Origin: Chlamydomonas sphaeroides
Lineage: Eukaryota > Chlorophyta > Chlorophyceae > Chlamydomonadales > Chlamydomonadaceae
NCBI GenBank assembly: GCA_001662425.1
Contig: BDDC01000027.1
Coordinates: forward strand, 28,146-92,145
DNA: 64,000 nt
Reading direction: 5' to 3'
Below the pieces are notes generated by a model. The model did not search any database. It saw only the letters and a list, made by a program, of their open reading frames with translations, and was not told the DNA's origin. A program made the translations under genes and the position numbers. Positions 1 through 11,575 of this stretch are shown piece after piece. Positions within the stretch are counted from its first letter, which is position 1. Each line of letters opens with the position of its first letter.

Positions 1-959
1 TGCGCGCGTGTATGTGCGCGCAGGCGGCGGGCGGACTCGCGAGAGTTCCCCGTGCGCCGCCTGGCATGGCCCTGGCCGTAGCGATGTAGGGCCACGCCAG
101 TGTGTGGTGCGGGGGTGGGTGCAGGGTCCGGGGTGACCCCGGGGGGCCGCCAGCAGGCTAAACGTCAGGGGCCGGCGCCCGAACTCCCGGGGCGTGACGT
201 GTGTGGCCTAGCCCGGTGGGCCAGAGCAGGAATGTTCGTGAGAACCCGCCGCGCTCCCGTTGTCGCGGAGTCCCCCGTCGTCATTGATGCGCCAGGTGTT
301 GGCGAGTGTTGCGGGAGGGGGGAGGGGTTGGGCCATACGCCGTGTCGGTGGCGTGTGCGAGTTGCGCGATGATGTACGTCCTGCCACGCGTATGGCAAGC
401 AGTGCGTAGACGCTGGGTCGCAGCGGCGTAGGCAACAGCAACGGTGTCGTGCGGAGCAGCATGACGCATGGCACGCATGGTAGCAGTGTGCGGCGGAGGT
501 GGGTGCGTGTCACCTGCGCCGCGGCGAACGGCAGCGGCGGGAGCGTCCATGGCATCTCCGCCTCCACCGGAGGCAGCTAGAGGGTCGCTAGCTGGAGTAC
601 CATCAGCGTGATCCGGGTCCGTGACGATGGCGTTGGGGACACGCGGCCTGTCCCGGGACCCACGCCATGGTAGTGGTGGTCGCAGCACTCGCTACGGGTT
701 CGAATGAGAAGTCGTTGCGCCGAGCGCCTAAAGTCGTTAGTGTTGCGAAGTTTGGCGCTGGGAGGACCGAGGCGCGACGAGCGGTGTGGCATACAAGGCC
801 CGACACACGACGCCCTGGCAGACCCCTGTGTGTGTTTGCGCCGCCCGCGCGCCCGTCCTCGTCTTGACACCCCACGCCACCCTGTGTTGACGCACCGCTC
901 AGCACGTGGATTTCGTGTTCGTGTGTGCCCCATGCCTGGCCGCTGCCAACCCGCCACAG
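1..959. other. Upstream intronic or unresolved sequence of the DDX42-like gene
   Basis: No exon could be supported here. The helicase exon that begins at 960 needs upstream exons carrying the Q motif, Walker A, DEAD box and SAT motif, and none of these is encoded in this stretch in any frame. Either the interval is one long intron or the upstream exons lie outside the window. The overlapping open frames on both strands have the Arg/Ala/Pro composition expected of GC-rich noncoding DNA. Confidence 0.5.
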
Positions 960-3180
960 GAGGTGGAGGTGCTGCCCGACGACGCCGCCAAGGCCGCCTG
1001 GCTGGCGGCTGCCATGGGCCGCCTCATCGACGAGGGCGACGTCATTGTGTTTGCGGGCCAGCGCGCGCGCGTGGACGCGCTGACGGAGCAGCTCAAGGCT
1101 GCGGGCGTGCGCTGCGGCGCCATCCACGGAGAGATGGACCAGGTGCGCGGCCTGTACAGGCACATCGTACGCTCCTTGTACGGATGTTGCCGTACTGCAT
1201 GTCGTACAGCAGCATGGGCCCGTGGCGGTTGCGCCGCGCAGCGGGCAGGGCCCCGGTCCACACGTGCCGTGCCGTCCGTGTCGTGCCGGACCGCAGCATC
1301 GTACACCCTCCATGTTGCCGTGCACCACCAATGCCCCATCCTGCCGTGCCGTATCCTGCCGTACGCGCGCCGTACTGCAGTACACCCGCATGGGCGTGCT
1401 GGACGCGTTCAAGGCCGGCAACAACCACGTGCTGGTGGCCACCGACGTGGCGGCCCGCGGCCTGGACATCCGCACCATCAAGACCGTCGTCAACTACGAC
1501 GCGGCGCGCGACCTGGACACCCACATCCACAGGTGCGGCGGCTTGCGCTGTCCCTAAATACAATTTGATATATAGCGTGCTACTAATAAATTATGTATGT
1601 AAGAGGCTAGGACCGCGGGACGAGGACACCCACCTCCACATGGTGTGGGCCCGCCCCACACAGGGCGTGGCTGCTGTCCCGAATGCGCGGCTGTGTGTGG
1701 AAGTTTGTTGCGGTTGCACGTGTGCGCCCTGCTAGCGGCCGCCCGCTTGGCCCCGTGCCTGCGCCTCCGTGCGCCCCCCTCGCCCTCGTGTGAACCCGCC
1801 CACTCGCGCTCGGCTTCCCAGGGTGGGCCGCACCGGGCGCGCGGGCGACAAGGAGGGCCGCGCCATTACGCTGCTGCTGCCCACCGAGGCGCGCTTTGCG
1901 GCGCAGTTGGCGGCCAGCCTAGCGGCGGCTGGGCAGGAGGTGGCGCCGGCGCTGGCGGAGCTGGCCATGAAGGTGGGGCGGATGGAGGCGCAGGGGAGTG
2001 AGGCGGTGACCCGTGCTTGCGTCGGCGACCAGGGCGGCGTGACGTGGCCTAAAACCCTGAAACGGCGAGCCCTAAACCCGAAACCCCGATGTACGGCAAC
2101 CCGCAGGACGCGGGCTTCCGCAAGGGCAACAGCCGTGCCAAGGGCGGGCAGGGCGGCAAGGGCCGCCGCGCACAGGTGGGCGGCGCCGGTCTAGGCTTCG
2201 GCGGCGCCGGGCCCGGCGGCGCCGCCGCCGGTTCCTTCGCCTCTGCGCCCCGCGCCGCGCCGGCGGGCGGCGCCAAGAGCTTCGTGCAGCTCCCCGGCTT
2301 TGCGAAATCCACCGACGACTACGAGCACGAGCCCTCGGCGTCGGCCGGCGTCGGCACGGCGCCGCCGCCGCCGCCGGTGCCGCTGCCGCCGCCGCCGCCG
2401 GTGCCGGCGGGCGGGCTGCCTGCGGGCGCGGAGGTGCCGGCGGGCGCGGCGGCGCCGCCGACCATCAGCGCCCCCGCCAGCCGAGCGGACGTGGTCAAGA
2501 GCCTGCATGTGGGTCGGTTCAAGAGCAGCTTCGTCTCGTCCGGGTCCACTGGCGGCGACCAGCACGTGGGGCCCACCATCATCGCGCCCAAGAGCAGCAG
2601 CCACGCGGCGGCGCCGCTGCCGGCGGCGCCGCTGCCCGTCACCGCCCTGCCCCACTACCTGCAGCGCGGTGGCGCCGCCTTCGGCGGCGGCAGCCGCTTC
2701 GGCGCGCCGGCGGCACCGCCGTCGGCCAGCGTGGCCGAGGCGGCGGCGGCTGGCGCCGCCGCCGCTGCCGCGATCGCCGCCAGCTTTGGCGTCTCGACAT
2801 CGTACGCTGGCGGCGCCGCAGGTACGGCTGGCGGCGGCTCCGCCGCCGCCGCGGACTCATCCGGGTATGGAAGTTCTGCATCTCGTCCGTCCTCGTCCTC
2901 GTACGGCAGCGGTTCTTACAAGGCCATGCCGCCGCCGGCGTCGCTCAATGCGGTGCCGCCGCCGCGGAGCTTCGGAGGGCCCGGGCCGGGGCGGGGCGGC
3001 GGGTATGGAGGAGGCTTCGGGGGAGGGTACGGCGGCGGCGCCGCCATCCCGCCGCCGCCGGCGCTGCAGGCGCAGCCGCAGGGCCTGTCGGCAGGGCAAG
3101 CGGCGGCAGCGATCGCGGCGGCACAGGCGATTGCGGCGCGGCTAGCGGCAGCGGCACCGCCGGGGCAGCCGCCGTCGTAG
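960..3180 (+). CDS. DDX42: DEAD-box RNA helicase, DDX42/RH24 type (5' partial)
   Basis: ATP-dependent RNA helicase; DDX42-type proteins associate with the spliceosomal SF3B complex (family knowledge). Only the second RecA domain and tail are in the window. Exons in frame: 960-1142, 1381-1532, 1822-1972, 2107-3180, with the stop at 3178-3180 (519 residues visible). Seen: IVFAGQ (motif IV region), HGEMDQ, ATDVAARGLD (motif V), and a motif VI of HRVGRTGRAGD built across the 1532/1822 junction through a split Arg codon. Directly after the helicase core, FRKGNSRAKGGQGGKG and GGAGLGFGG match the DDX42-specific start of the C-terminal extension (FRK..FKGGKGK, GGGGLG in animals). That separates it from DDX5 or DDX46 types. 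The following tail of about 330 residues is Pro/Ala/Gly-rich but keeps a conserved-looking island, VVKSLHVGRFKSSFVSSG. Family assignment is strong; the missing N-terminal half leaves ATPase motifs I-III unverified. Confidence 0.9.
1555..1611 (+). other. AT-rich island inside helicase intron
   Basis: A short AT-rich patch interrupts otherwise very GC-rich DNA between exons 1381-1532 and 1822-1972. It contains AATAAA-like sequence and a TGTAA (1598-1602), the pentamer used as a polyadenylation signal in green algae. It could allow premature intronic polyadenylation or be a small insertion; nothing further is visible. Confidence 0.35.
2048..2087 (+). repeat. Telomere-like short motif in helicase intron 3
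   Basis: Within the 134-bp intron 1973-2106 the sequence contains CCTAAAACCCTGAAAC followed by CCCTAAACCCGAAACCCC. These resemble degenerate C-strand telomere units (CCCTAAA / CCCTAAAA of green algae and plants). Only two or three imperfect units are present. Confidence 0.35.
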
Positions 3181-3904
3181 CCGGCGGAACGGTTGGGGCG
3201 TTGGCGGCTGGGGCGGTCCGCTGTTGGTCGGGTGAAAGGGACGGGCCGCGTTCCGAGTCTGGCTGTAACAGGGATTTCGGCCGGAGCGCGGCCACGGCGA
3301 GATGAACCCCCATCCCTTCACCAATTCCTCGCCTCGCCACCTCCCGTCCAGCCAGCAGCAAGATAACACGCCGGCGAAACAGTCGACGTGCGAGACCCAC
3401 ATCCCACGCCGCCTATGTGCAGCCAAGCACCCAGCCGCAGCCGAGACCGCGCTCCAGCGCAATCGGCACGCCCGGCGCCACAGCCACAACACCACCACAC
3501 CCGCCATGGACGACGCCACCGCGAGCCGTGCCGTGCCGAAGCACCCCGGCGACCCGCAAAAGCCCCTCCTACACGCGCCCTCGCCGCGAGAGCACCAGCG
3601 GCCCGGAAACTGACGGCCCCGTGCAACCACCAGGCGGGCTGCACGCCCCGCTAGCGCCGCAGGCGCGCCCTGCCGGTCGCACAGCCAGCCGCGTCGCCCT
3701 GCTTGGCCCGGCGCCTTGGCCTCGACTGCTGCGGACCCCGCCATGTTAGCTGCCTGCCGCCATGGGCAGGCCCACTGCCGGCCGCTGCGGGGCCCCGCCT
3801 ACCCCGCACGCGCCACGTATCGCCCAACAAACGGTGTCGTAACCAACCAACCCCCCTCAAACCCCTGGCGCCCAACGCTAGCGGTGCTGCACACGCCTCG
3901 GCCG
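3181..3904. other. Convergent intergenic / 3' UTR region
   Basis: Separates the stop of the helicase gene (+) from the stop of prefoldin subunit 5 (-). It should hold both 3' UTRs. The small open frames here are compositional and show no conserved domain. Confidence 0.5.
3264..3268 (+). terminator. Putative TGTAA polyadenylation signal, helicase gene
   Basis: TGTAA lies 84 bases after the helicase stop codon. This pentamer is the usual polyadenylation signal in volvocine algae (family knowledge); the position is plausible for a short 3' UTR. Confidence 0.5.
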
Positions 3905-5706
3905 CTAGTCGGCCGCCGCGCCGCTACCGCGCGCGCCACCCGCCGCCGCGCGCGCCCCCTGCGCCGCCTGCATGGCCGCCATCTTGCCTTGCAGCACCGC
4001 CTGGACCTGGGGGCGAGGAGGAGCACGCCGAGGGTGGAGGGGTCATACAGAGGAGCACACACACAGTGGCACACACGCTGCATGATGTGCAGGGCGATGC
4101 TAGCAACTGCATACAGCGCGCGGCGCTGGCCTCCTTCGGCATGTACGCGCACACATACACGCGGATAGCCTTGCGCACCAAAGTGCATGTTTTCACGCGA
4201 CAGACTATCAACATCAATGACAGTAACCACAGTGCGGCAAGCCCACCTCCATGAGCATGTTCTGGCGGTCGCGCAACGTCTGGGGCAGCGGGCAGACAAT
4301 GGGAAGGCGGCACAGACCCAAGGAAAGGTTACTTGTGCAGAGAGGTCAGGGGGGCGGGCAAGGTAAGCACGAGGGGGCATGGGCGGCAGGCCCGGGGCCG
4401 GGGCAGCAGCGCGAGCTGGCCGCGTCGGCCGTGGCCGCCCCCCTTGGGCTGTTCCCTGCTGGCGCCTGCACTCCACCGCCTGCGCAGTGCGGTTGCCGCC
4501 CTGCGCCGTTGGCCTTCAGCGTGCGGCCCCCGCAGCTGCCGCCGCCCCGGGCTCACCGCCTGCACGGTGTTGATGCTGTCCTGCAGCGACTTGACGCGCC
4601 GGTCGTAGTACTTGAGCGCATCGGCAATGGCCATCTGGTGCAGGAGGGCGACGGGCGGGGCGGGGGCCAGGCCGGGGCATGGGCAGGTGGGGGCGCAAGC
4701 GGCAAGCGATAGGGCGGGTGCTACCAAGGATGCACTTATGAGCGTCTCGCCAGGCGAACACCCGAACTAAGCTCTTGTGGAGCTAGCAACAGCACCCACT
4801 CCGCGGTCGGCACAAACGACACGTGCGGTGCCACCCAGGGTGTCTCAGCAACAATCACTGTCTGGTTGCTGCCCTGGAGCCTGCCCAGCGCTACCCCGGG
4901 TCCCTGATTGCGGCCGGTTACAGCCGGCCAGCCCACGCTTGGCCGGGCCCTGGCTCCCCCCATGCCTTGCAGTCGCCTTCAGCCTCTTCCCACGTTTGGG
5001 CTGCTCTTTTGGGCTGCTTACGACCACCCTCGGGGGCTCTGCCACGTGCCACCTCCACACGGCGGCGGCCGTCGTCCCTTGCGCCCTGCACGCTGCGCTG
5101 GCGGCTATCTTTGCCGCCCCTCCGGGTCTGCGGCCCCTGCTTTCGACCTCACGGCGGCACCTCAGCCGCACCTCGACGAAGTAGCCAGTGCCGATGTCCA
5201 CCATGACCTTCTCCACATCGTCCACCTCGCCCGCCACGTACAGCGAGCTGGTGAGCGGCATCATGATGGCTTGGCCTAGGGAGGGGGAAGTGGGAGTGAA
5301 GGAGGATGTTGGGGAGCGCGTGTGACTTTGGGGCCTCGTGGGGACGTGGGGTGAGGACGGGATAGGTGGGGCCAAGGAGGCCGTGGATGGCTGGGAAGAA
5401 CAGCGCGGGCGGTGGGCGTGGAAGCGGTTGCATAGCAGGGAGCGATCGTGATCAGGCTTATGGAGGGGTGGCGGGGGAAGGGGCAGGGGGGTGGAGAAGT
5501 GGAGGAGCGGCCTCACCCCGTTTGGAGGCGCCGAGGTTCTCGACGGCCTTCTTCGTGCTGGCGAACGTCTGCGCCGCGCCCATGAGCGCCCGTCCGCCCT
5601 GGCTCAGCTTCTCAATCTCATTATTGAGGTCTCCACGCAGCTGCGCAAGCTGCTGCGGCGCGAGGCTGTCGAGCTTGACAGGCTCTGGCGCTTCCTTCGG
5701 CGGCAT
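3905..5706 (-). CDS. PFD5: Prefoldin subunit 5 (alpha-type)
   Basis: Subunit of the hexameric prefoldin co-chaperone that hands nascent actin and tubulin to the CCT chaperonin in the cytosol (family knowledge). Minus-strand exons: 5706-5517, 5275-5172, 4634-4557, 4279-4247, 4006-3905, giving 168 residues, close to family length. Start ATG at 5706; the N-terminus (MPPKEAPEPVKLDSL) runs into a heptad-rich helix (LAQLRGDLNNEIEKLSQG). Exon 2 carries the family hallmark PLTSSLYVAGEVDD followed by VDIGTGYFVE, the beta-hairpin core. Exons 3-5 form the second coiled-coil helix (YYDRRVKSLQ, LRDRQNMLMEVQAVLQ). The join between VE and MAIADALKYYDRR is slightly shorter than in plants and animals, so a few residues could be missed at the 5172/4634 junction. 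The Ala/Gly-rich end (GARAAAGGARGSGAAAD) is lineage-specific. Confidence 0.92.
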
Positions 5707-6187
5707 CGTGCCGCGCCCCCAGGAGTGCTGACTAGTTAACTACAACCACACGGGCAGGTGCAATGCACGTGTTGATACGCGTCTTGCGCAGGCGAATACC
5801 GCGGGCTTTTGGCTCGGCGCGGGATGCAGACTAGTTCGCAAGGTGGCACGGGCTTGGTCGAGCAGTTACACGGTAGTAACATATAAGCACTGGACTGTGA
5901 TCTGGCCCCGCAGGTCACAGAAGGCTACTCGGGGATGCTTGGGCCATTGCAAGACTTTGCCTCGCGCTCGTTCCGTCAAACATGCCATACTCTCATACTC
6001 AGCCCAAAGACCAGTATTACTCCGTGATCATTAAATTGTGGACACTTGCAAATACGTGACAGTCAACTCTCGGGGTCGTCCGAGTCGTTACAACGCTATC
6101 CGGCTCGCGCGCCCCCATCGCAGCAGATATGCGACAAACATGTAGCTGAAGCTAGGACCGCGGAGCTGACAGACACTGTCCGGGCAG
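5707..6187. promoter_or_regulatory. Shared divergent promoter, PFD5 and NIPA-type transporter
   Basis: A 481-bp interval separates two start codons pointing away from each other (PFD5 ATG at 5706 on minus, transporter ATG at 6188 on plus). The centre is distinctly more AT-rich than the flanking coding DNA. The role as a bidirectional promoter is inferred from geometry; no specific element was identified. Confidence 0.5.
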
Positions 6188-9100
6188 ATGGCGGAGCTGT
6201 CGCCCCCGCCCCCGGCGCCCCCAGGCCCCGCGGAGGAGCCGCGGGACCTGTGGTATGTGGGCGCGATAATCAACGTGGTGAGACGCGCACCACGTCGGGC
6301 TCAGCGGCGGCCAAGTCTGTCTCGCTGCGCACCCTTGCGGTGCACGTGACCGCCACCTGCCTCCCGCCCCTTCCCTCCCCAACCCCAGATTGGCAGCATC
6401 GCCATCAACCTCGGAACGGTGCGCTTGTGGTCTAATACTAGCAGCACCGCACTGCTGGCCACGATAGCCGCTGGTGGCACGGGGGCGGCTGTGGAGGGGC
6501 CGCTTCCGTTTCTGCCGGCCACGTCGGCCAGCCGCTGCCACGGCACGACACACTTGCGGAGCGCGCCAGGCTCCCATATGCGACGTGTGCTAGGCGCAGT
6601 GGGGCTGACCTTCGGCGCAGGCATGGCCGTCCGGACAAGGCCGTTGCTGTGCGGCGGCTTCGCTATGGGCCGCCGCGGCTGCCACGCCCGGCTGTGCAGG
6701 CGCCGCGCGTGACACCTCGCGCACATCTGCCTGGTAGCATGGCCTGGGGCTCGACCCGAGGCACGACCGTACCGCCCCCGGCCGGCTCCGCTCGCAGCCG
6801 CGGGCAGCGGCCCGTCTCGCGGCGGTCTGTTCCCCGAGGAGCGTCCCTCGCTTCCCCCCTTCCTGCAAGACGCATGCCGCGCCTTGCCATGCTGTCTCGG
6901 AGACCCTGATGCAGCTAGGGCCGCCCAGTGCCACCTTCCCGTGATCCCGCGCGGAGCCGGGTCATGTCGTGCTGTTCCGTCGAACTTGACGAAGCTGGGG
7001 CGCCCCAATGTCACCGCGGCTTTCCGTGTGGCGATCGGCAAAGCCTTGTGGAGCCTGGCCCCAAGTGCCACCTCTGCCCCGTGCCGAAGAACCTGATGAC
7101 ACTGCCCAGCGCCACCTGCCCGAAACTCTCGACACCCTGCCGTGCTGATACGCCCCTCCGCCTTGTGCACTATGATGCCGCAGAACCTGATGAAGCTGGG
7201 CCACAACAAACGCGCAAAGATGGACATGCCCGATGCACAGAAGCCGCCGGTGCGCAAAATCAAGGAGTGGGCCATCGGCATGGCCTTCTTCTCAGTCGGC
7301 AACATACTTAACTTTGTGTCCTTCGGTGAGGCCCGCGACGGTGACGGCCCTTGAATCAACGCCACGCCCGGGCCGCACCTTGGCTGTTCACGCCGGCCTA
7401 GAGCCTGCGGGCAATGCAGGGGCGTAAGGGCTGGGCGAGTGCATGTGGGTCGGCTGATGGCCGCGGCACACGGCCTCCGCCTCCGCAGGCTTTGCGGCGC
7501 AGTCGCTGCTGGCTGCGCTGGGCAGCATCCAGTTCGTGTCCAACGTCATCTTCGCATATTTTGTGCTGCGGGAGCCGGTGAGCACGCCGTCAAGCGGCCA
7601 GGGCAAATGCGCTTGGCAGCCCAGCGCACCTTGGCTCCTATCCAGGCCGCCACGGGGTCTTGCCTGCTGTCCCGACCCGGGTCTCTCCCGCCGTCCCCTC
7701 GCCCCATCCCCACTGCGCTCCCTTTCCTCACACGCCACCGCCAGGTGACGCGCGCCGTGCTGCTGGCAACCACCTGCATCGTGGGTGGCTGCGTGCTGCT
7801 GGTGGTGTTCGGCAACCAGAGCAGCGCCACCTACACGGTGCATCAGCTCACGCAGCTGTACGGCAAGTGAGGCACCGGCGGAGGCGTGGGCCGCGTGGGG
7901 GGGGGGGCGTGCGCTGCAGCTGTGGGGATGCGTCATGGCGGTTGGGCCATCTGGGCCTGAGGGCGCGGTGCCATAATCGGGCGCTGGGGGCACGCCGGGT
8001 GCTGCGGGGCCCGACCCACATGGCGGCCGCGCATACACGAGCGCGAGCGCGCGACAGACAGTAACGGCGGGGGGGCCCTCCGACGCAGCCCAGCCGTGAC
8101 CGTCCCAGCCCACCCTGCCCGCCTCCGCGGTGCTCGAACCTGCTCTGCCCGGCCTGGCCCTGCTGCCCCCAGGCCGGCTTACGTTGTGTACATGTGCCTC
8201 ATGGGCGTGGGCGTGGTGGGCGGCTTCATGCTGTACCTGCACGGCCAGAAGGTGGTCAGGTGGGGCAGCGCGGGGGCAGCAGCCGTGCCGCAGCGCGAGT
8301 TCTGGAGAGCGCGGCACGCACCCAGGGGGCGCAGAAGGGAGCGCACTGCCTGCCGTTGTCGGCGGCAGGGGCTCGCGACAAGCCATGCGGTGGGCTACGC
8401 TGGTTGCGTGTTCCTGCGCCCTCAGCCCTCCCGTGGGTTCTCCGTCCCCGCAGCAAAACCGGCCCACGTGGCTTTTGGTACGGCATGCTGCCGGTGGCCT
8501 ACTCGGTCTACAGCGCGCTAATCGGCACGCAGTCGGTGCTGTTCAGCAAGAGCATGTCCGTAATCCTGCGCCTCACCTTCACCGGGGACAACCAGGTGCG
8601 CTGCCGGTTAGGGGCAGCGAGCCAAGCGCCGGCATGCAGCAGCAGCAGGAGGAGGCAGGCGGCGGGGCTGTGGCAAGCAGCACGGCAGCAGCATGCGCAG
8701 GCCAAAGGAAGGGGAAGCTGGGCGCCTTGTGCTCTCGTTGCTCGTCTGCACCGTCATGTCAAGAACCCTTCCCACGCCCGCCCCCTGCTGCGGCCCTCCT
8801 GCCGTTTATCCAACAGCTTGACAACTGGTACACGTGGCTGGTGCTGCCGCTCTTCCTGGTGACGGCGGTGTTCTGGATCTCGCGCCTCAACAAGGCAAGC
8901 CGCGTCCCGTGCCGGCTGCGTAGTCCGTCGTCGTGCTTGCCGCTGCAGCTCGCCTCCGTATTGCCCTTGTTCAACCCCACCTCCCATGCCCCCAACGCGC
9001 TCCCCAGGGCTTGCGCATGTTCCCTGCTATGGTCATCGTGCCGGTCATGCAGATCGCATGGACGCTCTTTTCCATCGTCAGCGGCATGCTGTACTTCCAG

Positions 9101-11575
9101 GAGTACATGGGCTTCACGCCGCTCAAGTCGGTCATGTTCCCCATCGGCGTGCTGGTGAGGCAGAAGGCAGCGCAGCCCCGGCTGGCAGTCAAAGCCAGCG
9201 GGCAGATGTTGAGGGGCCAGCCGCTATGAGGCTAGGGAGCTGCGGCCGTGCCAGCCGATCGCCGCGGCAACCGGCCCCTAAACCATGCCCTGCGCGTACC
9301 CGTTTCAATTAAATGGGCTTTGTGGAGGCAGCAGCCCCCAGCAGCAGCGCCGCCGCACAGATTTATCCAACTCGCAACTGTGTTCCGTGCCCCGATCCCC
9401 TCCCCCGCCCGCAGACGGTGTTCGTGGGCGTATTCCTGCTCACCCAGAGCGGCGCCACCAAGGGCGCTCCTTACAGCAAGATGGAGGACCAGGCGGCGGC
9501 CAAGGCCGCACGGCAGGACTCGGTAGCCAAGGCCTTTGGCTCTGCAGACCTGGCGGCCAAGGCCGGGCCGGGCGGGGCCGCGGCCACGGCGGACGTTGAG
9601 CTGGTGACACGGGGGGCAAGCTTCGACAGCATCCGCTCTGACAGTAAGCCGTATGTAGTGGGACTGCCTGCCGACGGCTATCTGATGCTGCGGTCCCGGC
9701 TGTGGCTTCCCTAGCCGCTTGCCAATCAAGCCATGCGGTAACCGCCACTCAGCTGCAGGGTTCCGGTCCCATGCGTGCGCAAAGCAGGTCCTGGCCAACT
9801 CACTGCCCCGGCCCAATCGCCCTTGCCGCAGGCATAGCTGGCGGCAGCGCGCACTCGCCGCTACCCCGCGGCATCCCCGCCCGGTCCGGCGAGCTGCCGG
9901 AAGGCAGCTCCACGCCGGCGCGCGGGTTGACGCCGCAGGCCACCGGCGGCGGCGCCCCGTCGCCGTCGCCGCGGCCATCGGCAGGCGGTGGAGTCAGCGG
10001 CGGCGGCTCCGAGCCGCACGCCGACGACGCGGGGCGGGCGTCCTCAGACGAGGGCATACCGTTCCGGGAGCCGGGGCCGCTGTCCGACGAGGGCGTGGGT
10101 CTCATCCGGACGACGGAGAGCCCGTCCATGTGAGCGCTTGGGCGCGGGAGGAGCCGGAGGCCGGGTCGGGGTCCCGCAGCTCCGGGCCTCATTCGCCTGA
10201 GCCCACGGCCTCGCCTCTGGCAAACAAGGCAGCTGTTGATTTACTGGCAACCCACGGCAGCGGGCGGGTGCTGTCCAGCCGCCGGGCTACAACCTCCATC
10301 ACCCCATCTGCGCGCTCACTCTTTCCCTCGACCGTCGTTCGGCCGTCCACACCCTCAGGATGGACGCGGTGAAGCGCAAGCTGCGCAGCATGCAGGAGCG
10401 CCTCAACCGGGAGCTGCTGAGCGTGGAGGCGCGACAGGGGCTGCGTCAGGCCATGGGGCTGGGCGACAGCGGCATGCCCGCCATCAGCCTCTTCACCATG
10501 CCCACCATGATGGACTTCGCGGTGTCGGTGAGCGGCGGGTGTAGGGAGCGGGCTGGAGGAGGGCCGGAGCGGTGCGGGCAAACCGGTGGGGGACCACCGC
10601 ACGACTTGGCTGGGGAGACAGCTGCCGAGGGTTGCGTCCTGGGGTCCGCCGCATGCCGAGACGCTGCACGCCACTGCCTCCGAATCACCGGCCCTGACCC
10701 ACAGGTCCAGCCGGGTGGCCGCCGGCTGTCCATGGAGCTGTCGCAACACGTAACAACGGGGGCGGACGGCGGAGGGACGGGTTTCGACTGGACAACACAT
10801 TGCGGTTATTGCGCTTTTGCATCGTGGGGAGAGGCTAAGGGACGGGACGGCTGCCCCAGGGACCCCGGCGCCGCGCTTGCTCCAGCTGGCCAGCTCGGCG
10901 GCGTCCTGACGGCTCCTGTCCTTGCCTCCGTGCAGGATGACACGTCGGCCGGCCTCGCGCCCATCTCCGAGGTACGCTACCACACCGCCGCAAGCCCCTG
11001 CCTGGCCCTCCGCGGCGACTCCCTGGCCCGGCCCTCGCTGCAACCGTCCGGCCCCGGAACCGCCGCGTGCACCTGGCGGGATGCGAGCGGACCGTCACGA
11101 CCGTCGCCCCAGCGCCCTTTGCGTTCCTTTCCCACCCTTGCACATTGCCGTACGTATTCTCTCCTCGCTCGGGCTCCCAACCACACACCCCACCTGCCAA
11201 CACCAGGAGCTGGAGGCGCGGCTCAGCTCGGCCGCCAGCTTCACGCTGGGCCGGCCGCTGGCGGCGGTGACGACCGAGGGCGTGCAGCGTTCGGGCGGCA
11301 GCAACCCCAACCTGCGGCGGCCGGGCACGGCGCCGGGCAGCCCACGCACCGGCGCCAGCGGCGTCAGCATGGGCCGCAGCTTCATGGACGCGCTCAAAAA
11401 GGCGCCCAGCAACCTGCAGCGCGTGGTGCGCGAGAAGCAGGGCTACGGTAGCCTGCACGATGACGAGGAGATGGGGCTGCTTGCGGAGATGGGGTCGGGG
11501 TCGGCGGCGCTTGACGACAGCGTGCGGGGAGGCAGCGCAGGTGGGGCAGGCGGGGGAGGAGGCGGGCGGCGGTGA
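6188..11575 (+). CDS. NIPA-family (DUF803) magnesium transporter-like membrane protein
   Basis: Multi-pass membrane protein; the family includes Mg2+ transporters of endosomal and plasma membranes. Fourteen in-frame exons: 6188-6277, 6389-6418, 7184-7325, 7489-7577, 7745-7866, 8173-8259, 8454-8595, 8817-8894, 9008-9154, 9415-9643, 9832-10129, 10359-10527, 10936-10971, 11207-11575; 675 residues. The first 325 residues hold about nine membrane segments in NIPA order: WYVGAIINVIGSIAINLGT, WAIGMAFFSVGNILNF, AAQSLLAALGSIQFVSNVIF, VLLATTCIVGGCVLLVVFG, YVVYMCLMGVGVVGGFMLYL, VAYSVYSALIGTQSVLFSK, WLVLPLFLVTAVFW, VIVPVMQIAWTLFSIVSG, GVLTVFVGVFLLTQSG. The intron after 8894 has a GC donor (GCAAGC). The remaining 350 residues form a hydrophilic Ser/Gly/Pro-rich tail with a possible helix (MDAVKRKLRSMQERLNRELL), far longer than in plant or animal NIPA proteins. 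Exon 13 (36 nt) is the least certain. Transport of Mg2+ itself is inferred from the family. Confidence 0.85.
6901..7210 (+). repeat. Degenerate repeats echoing exon 3 start, in NIPA intron 2
   Basis: Three imperfect copies (about 6901-6937, 6981-7015, 7086-7120) resemble the first bases of exon 3 (from 7181: CAGAACCTGATGAAGCTGGG). Each is followed by a version of CCCAGTGCCACC, which the true exon lacks. Spacing is roughly 80-106 bp. They lie in the 765-bp intron immediately upstream of the genuine acceptor and none continues as a full exon. Confidence 0.6.

Noticed and set aside
690..710. tRNA B-box-like GGTTCGAATG
   Set aside because: No matching A box or cloverleaf could be drawn around it; the same applies to the GGTTCGAAA near 54525 inside the MITE candidate.
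603..1493. 296-codon minus-strand frame
   Set aside because: Antisense shadow of the helicase exons with no recognisable motif.
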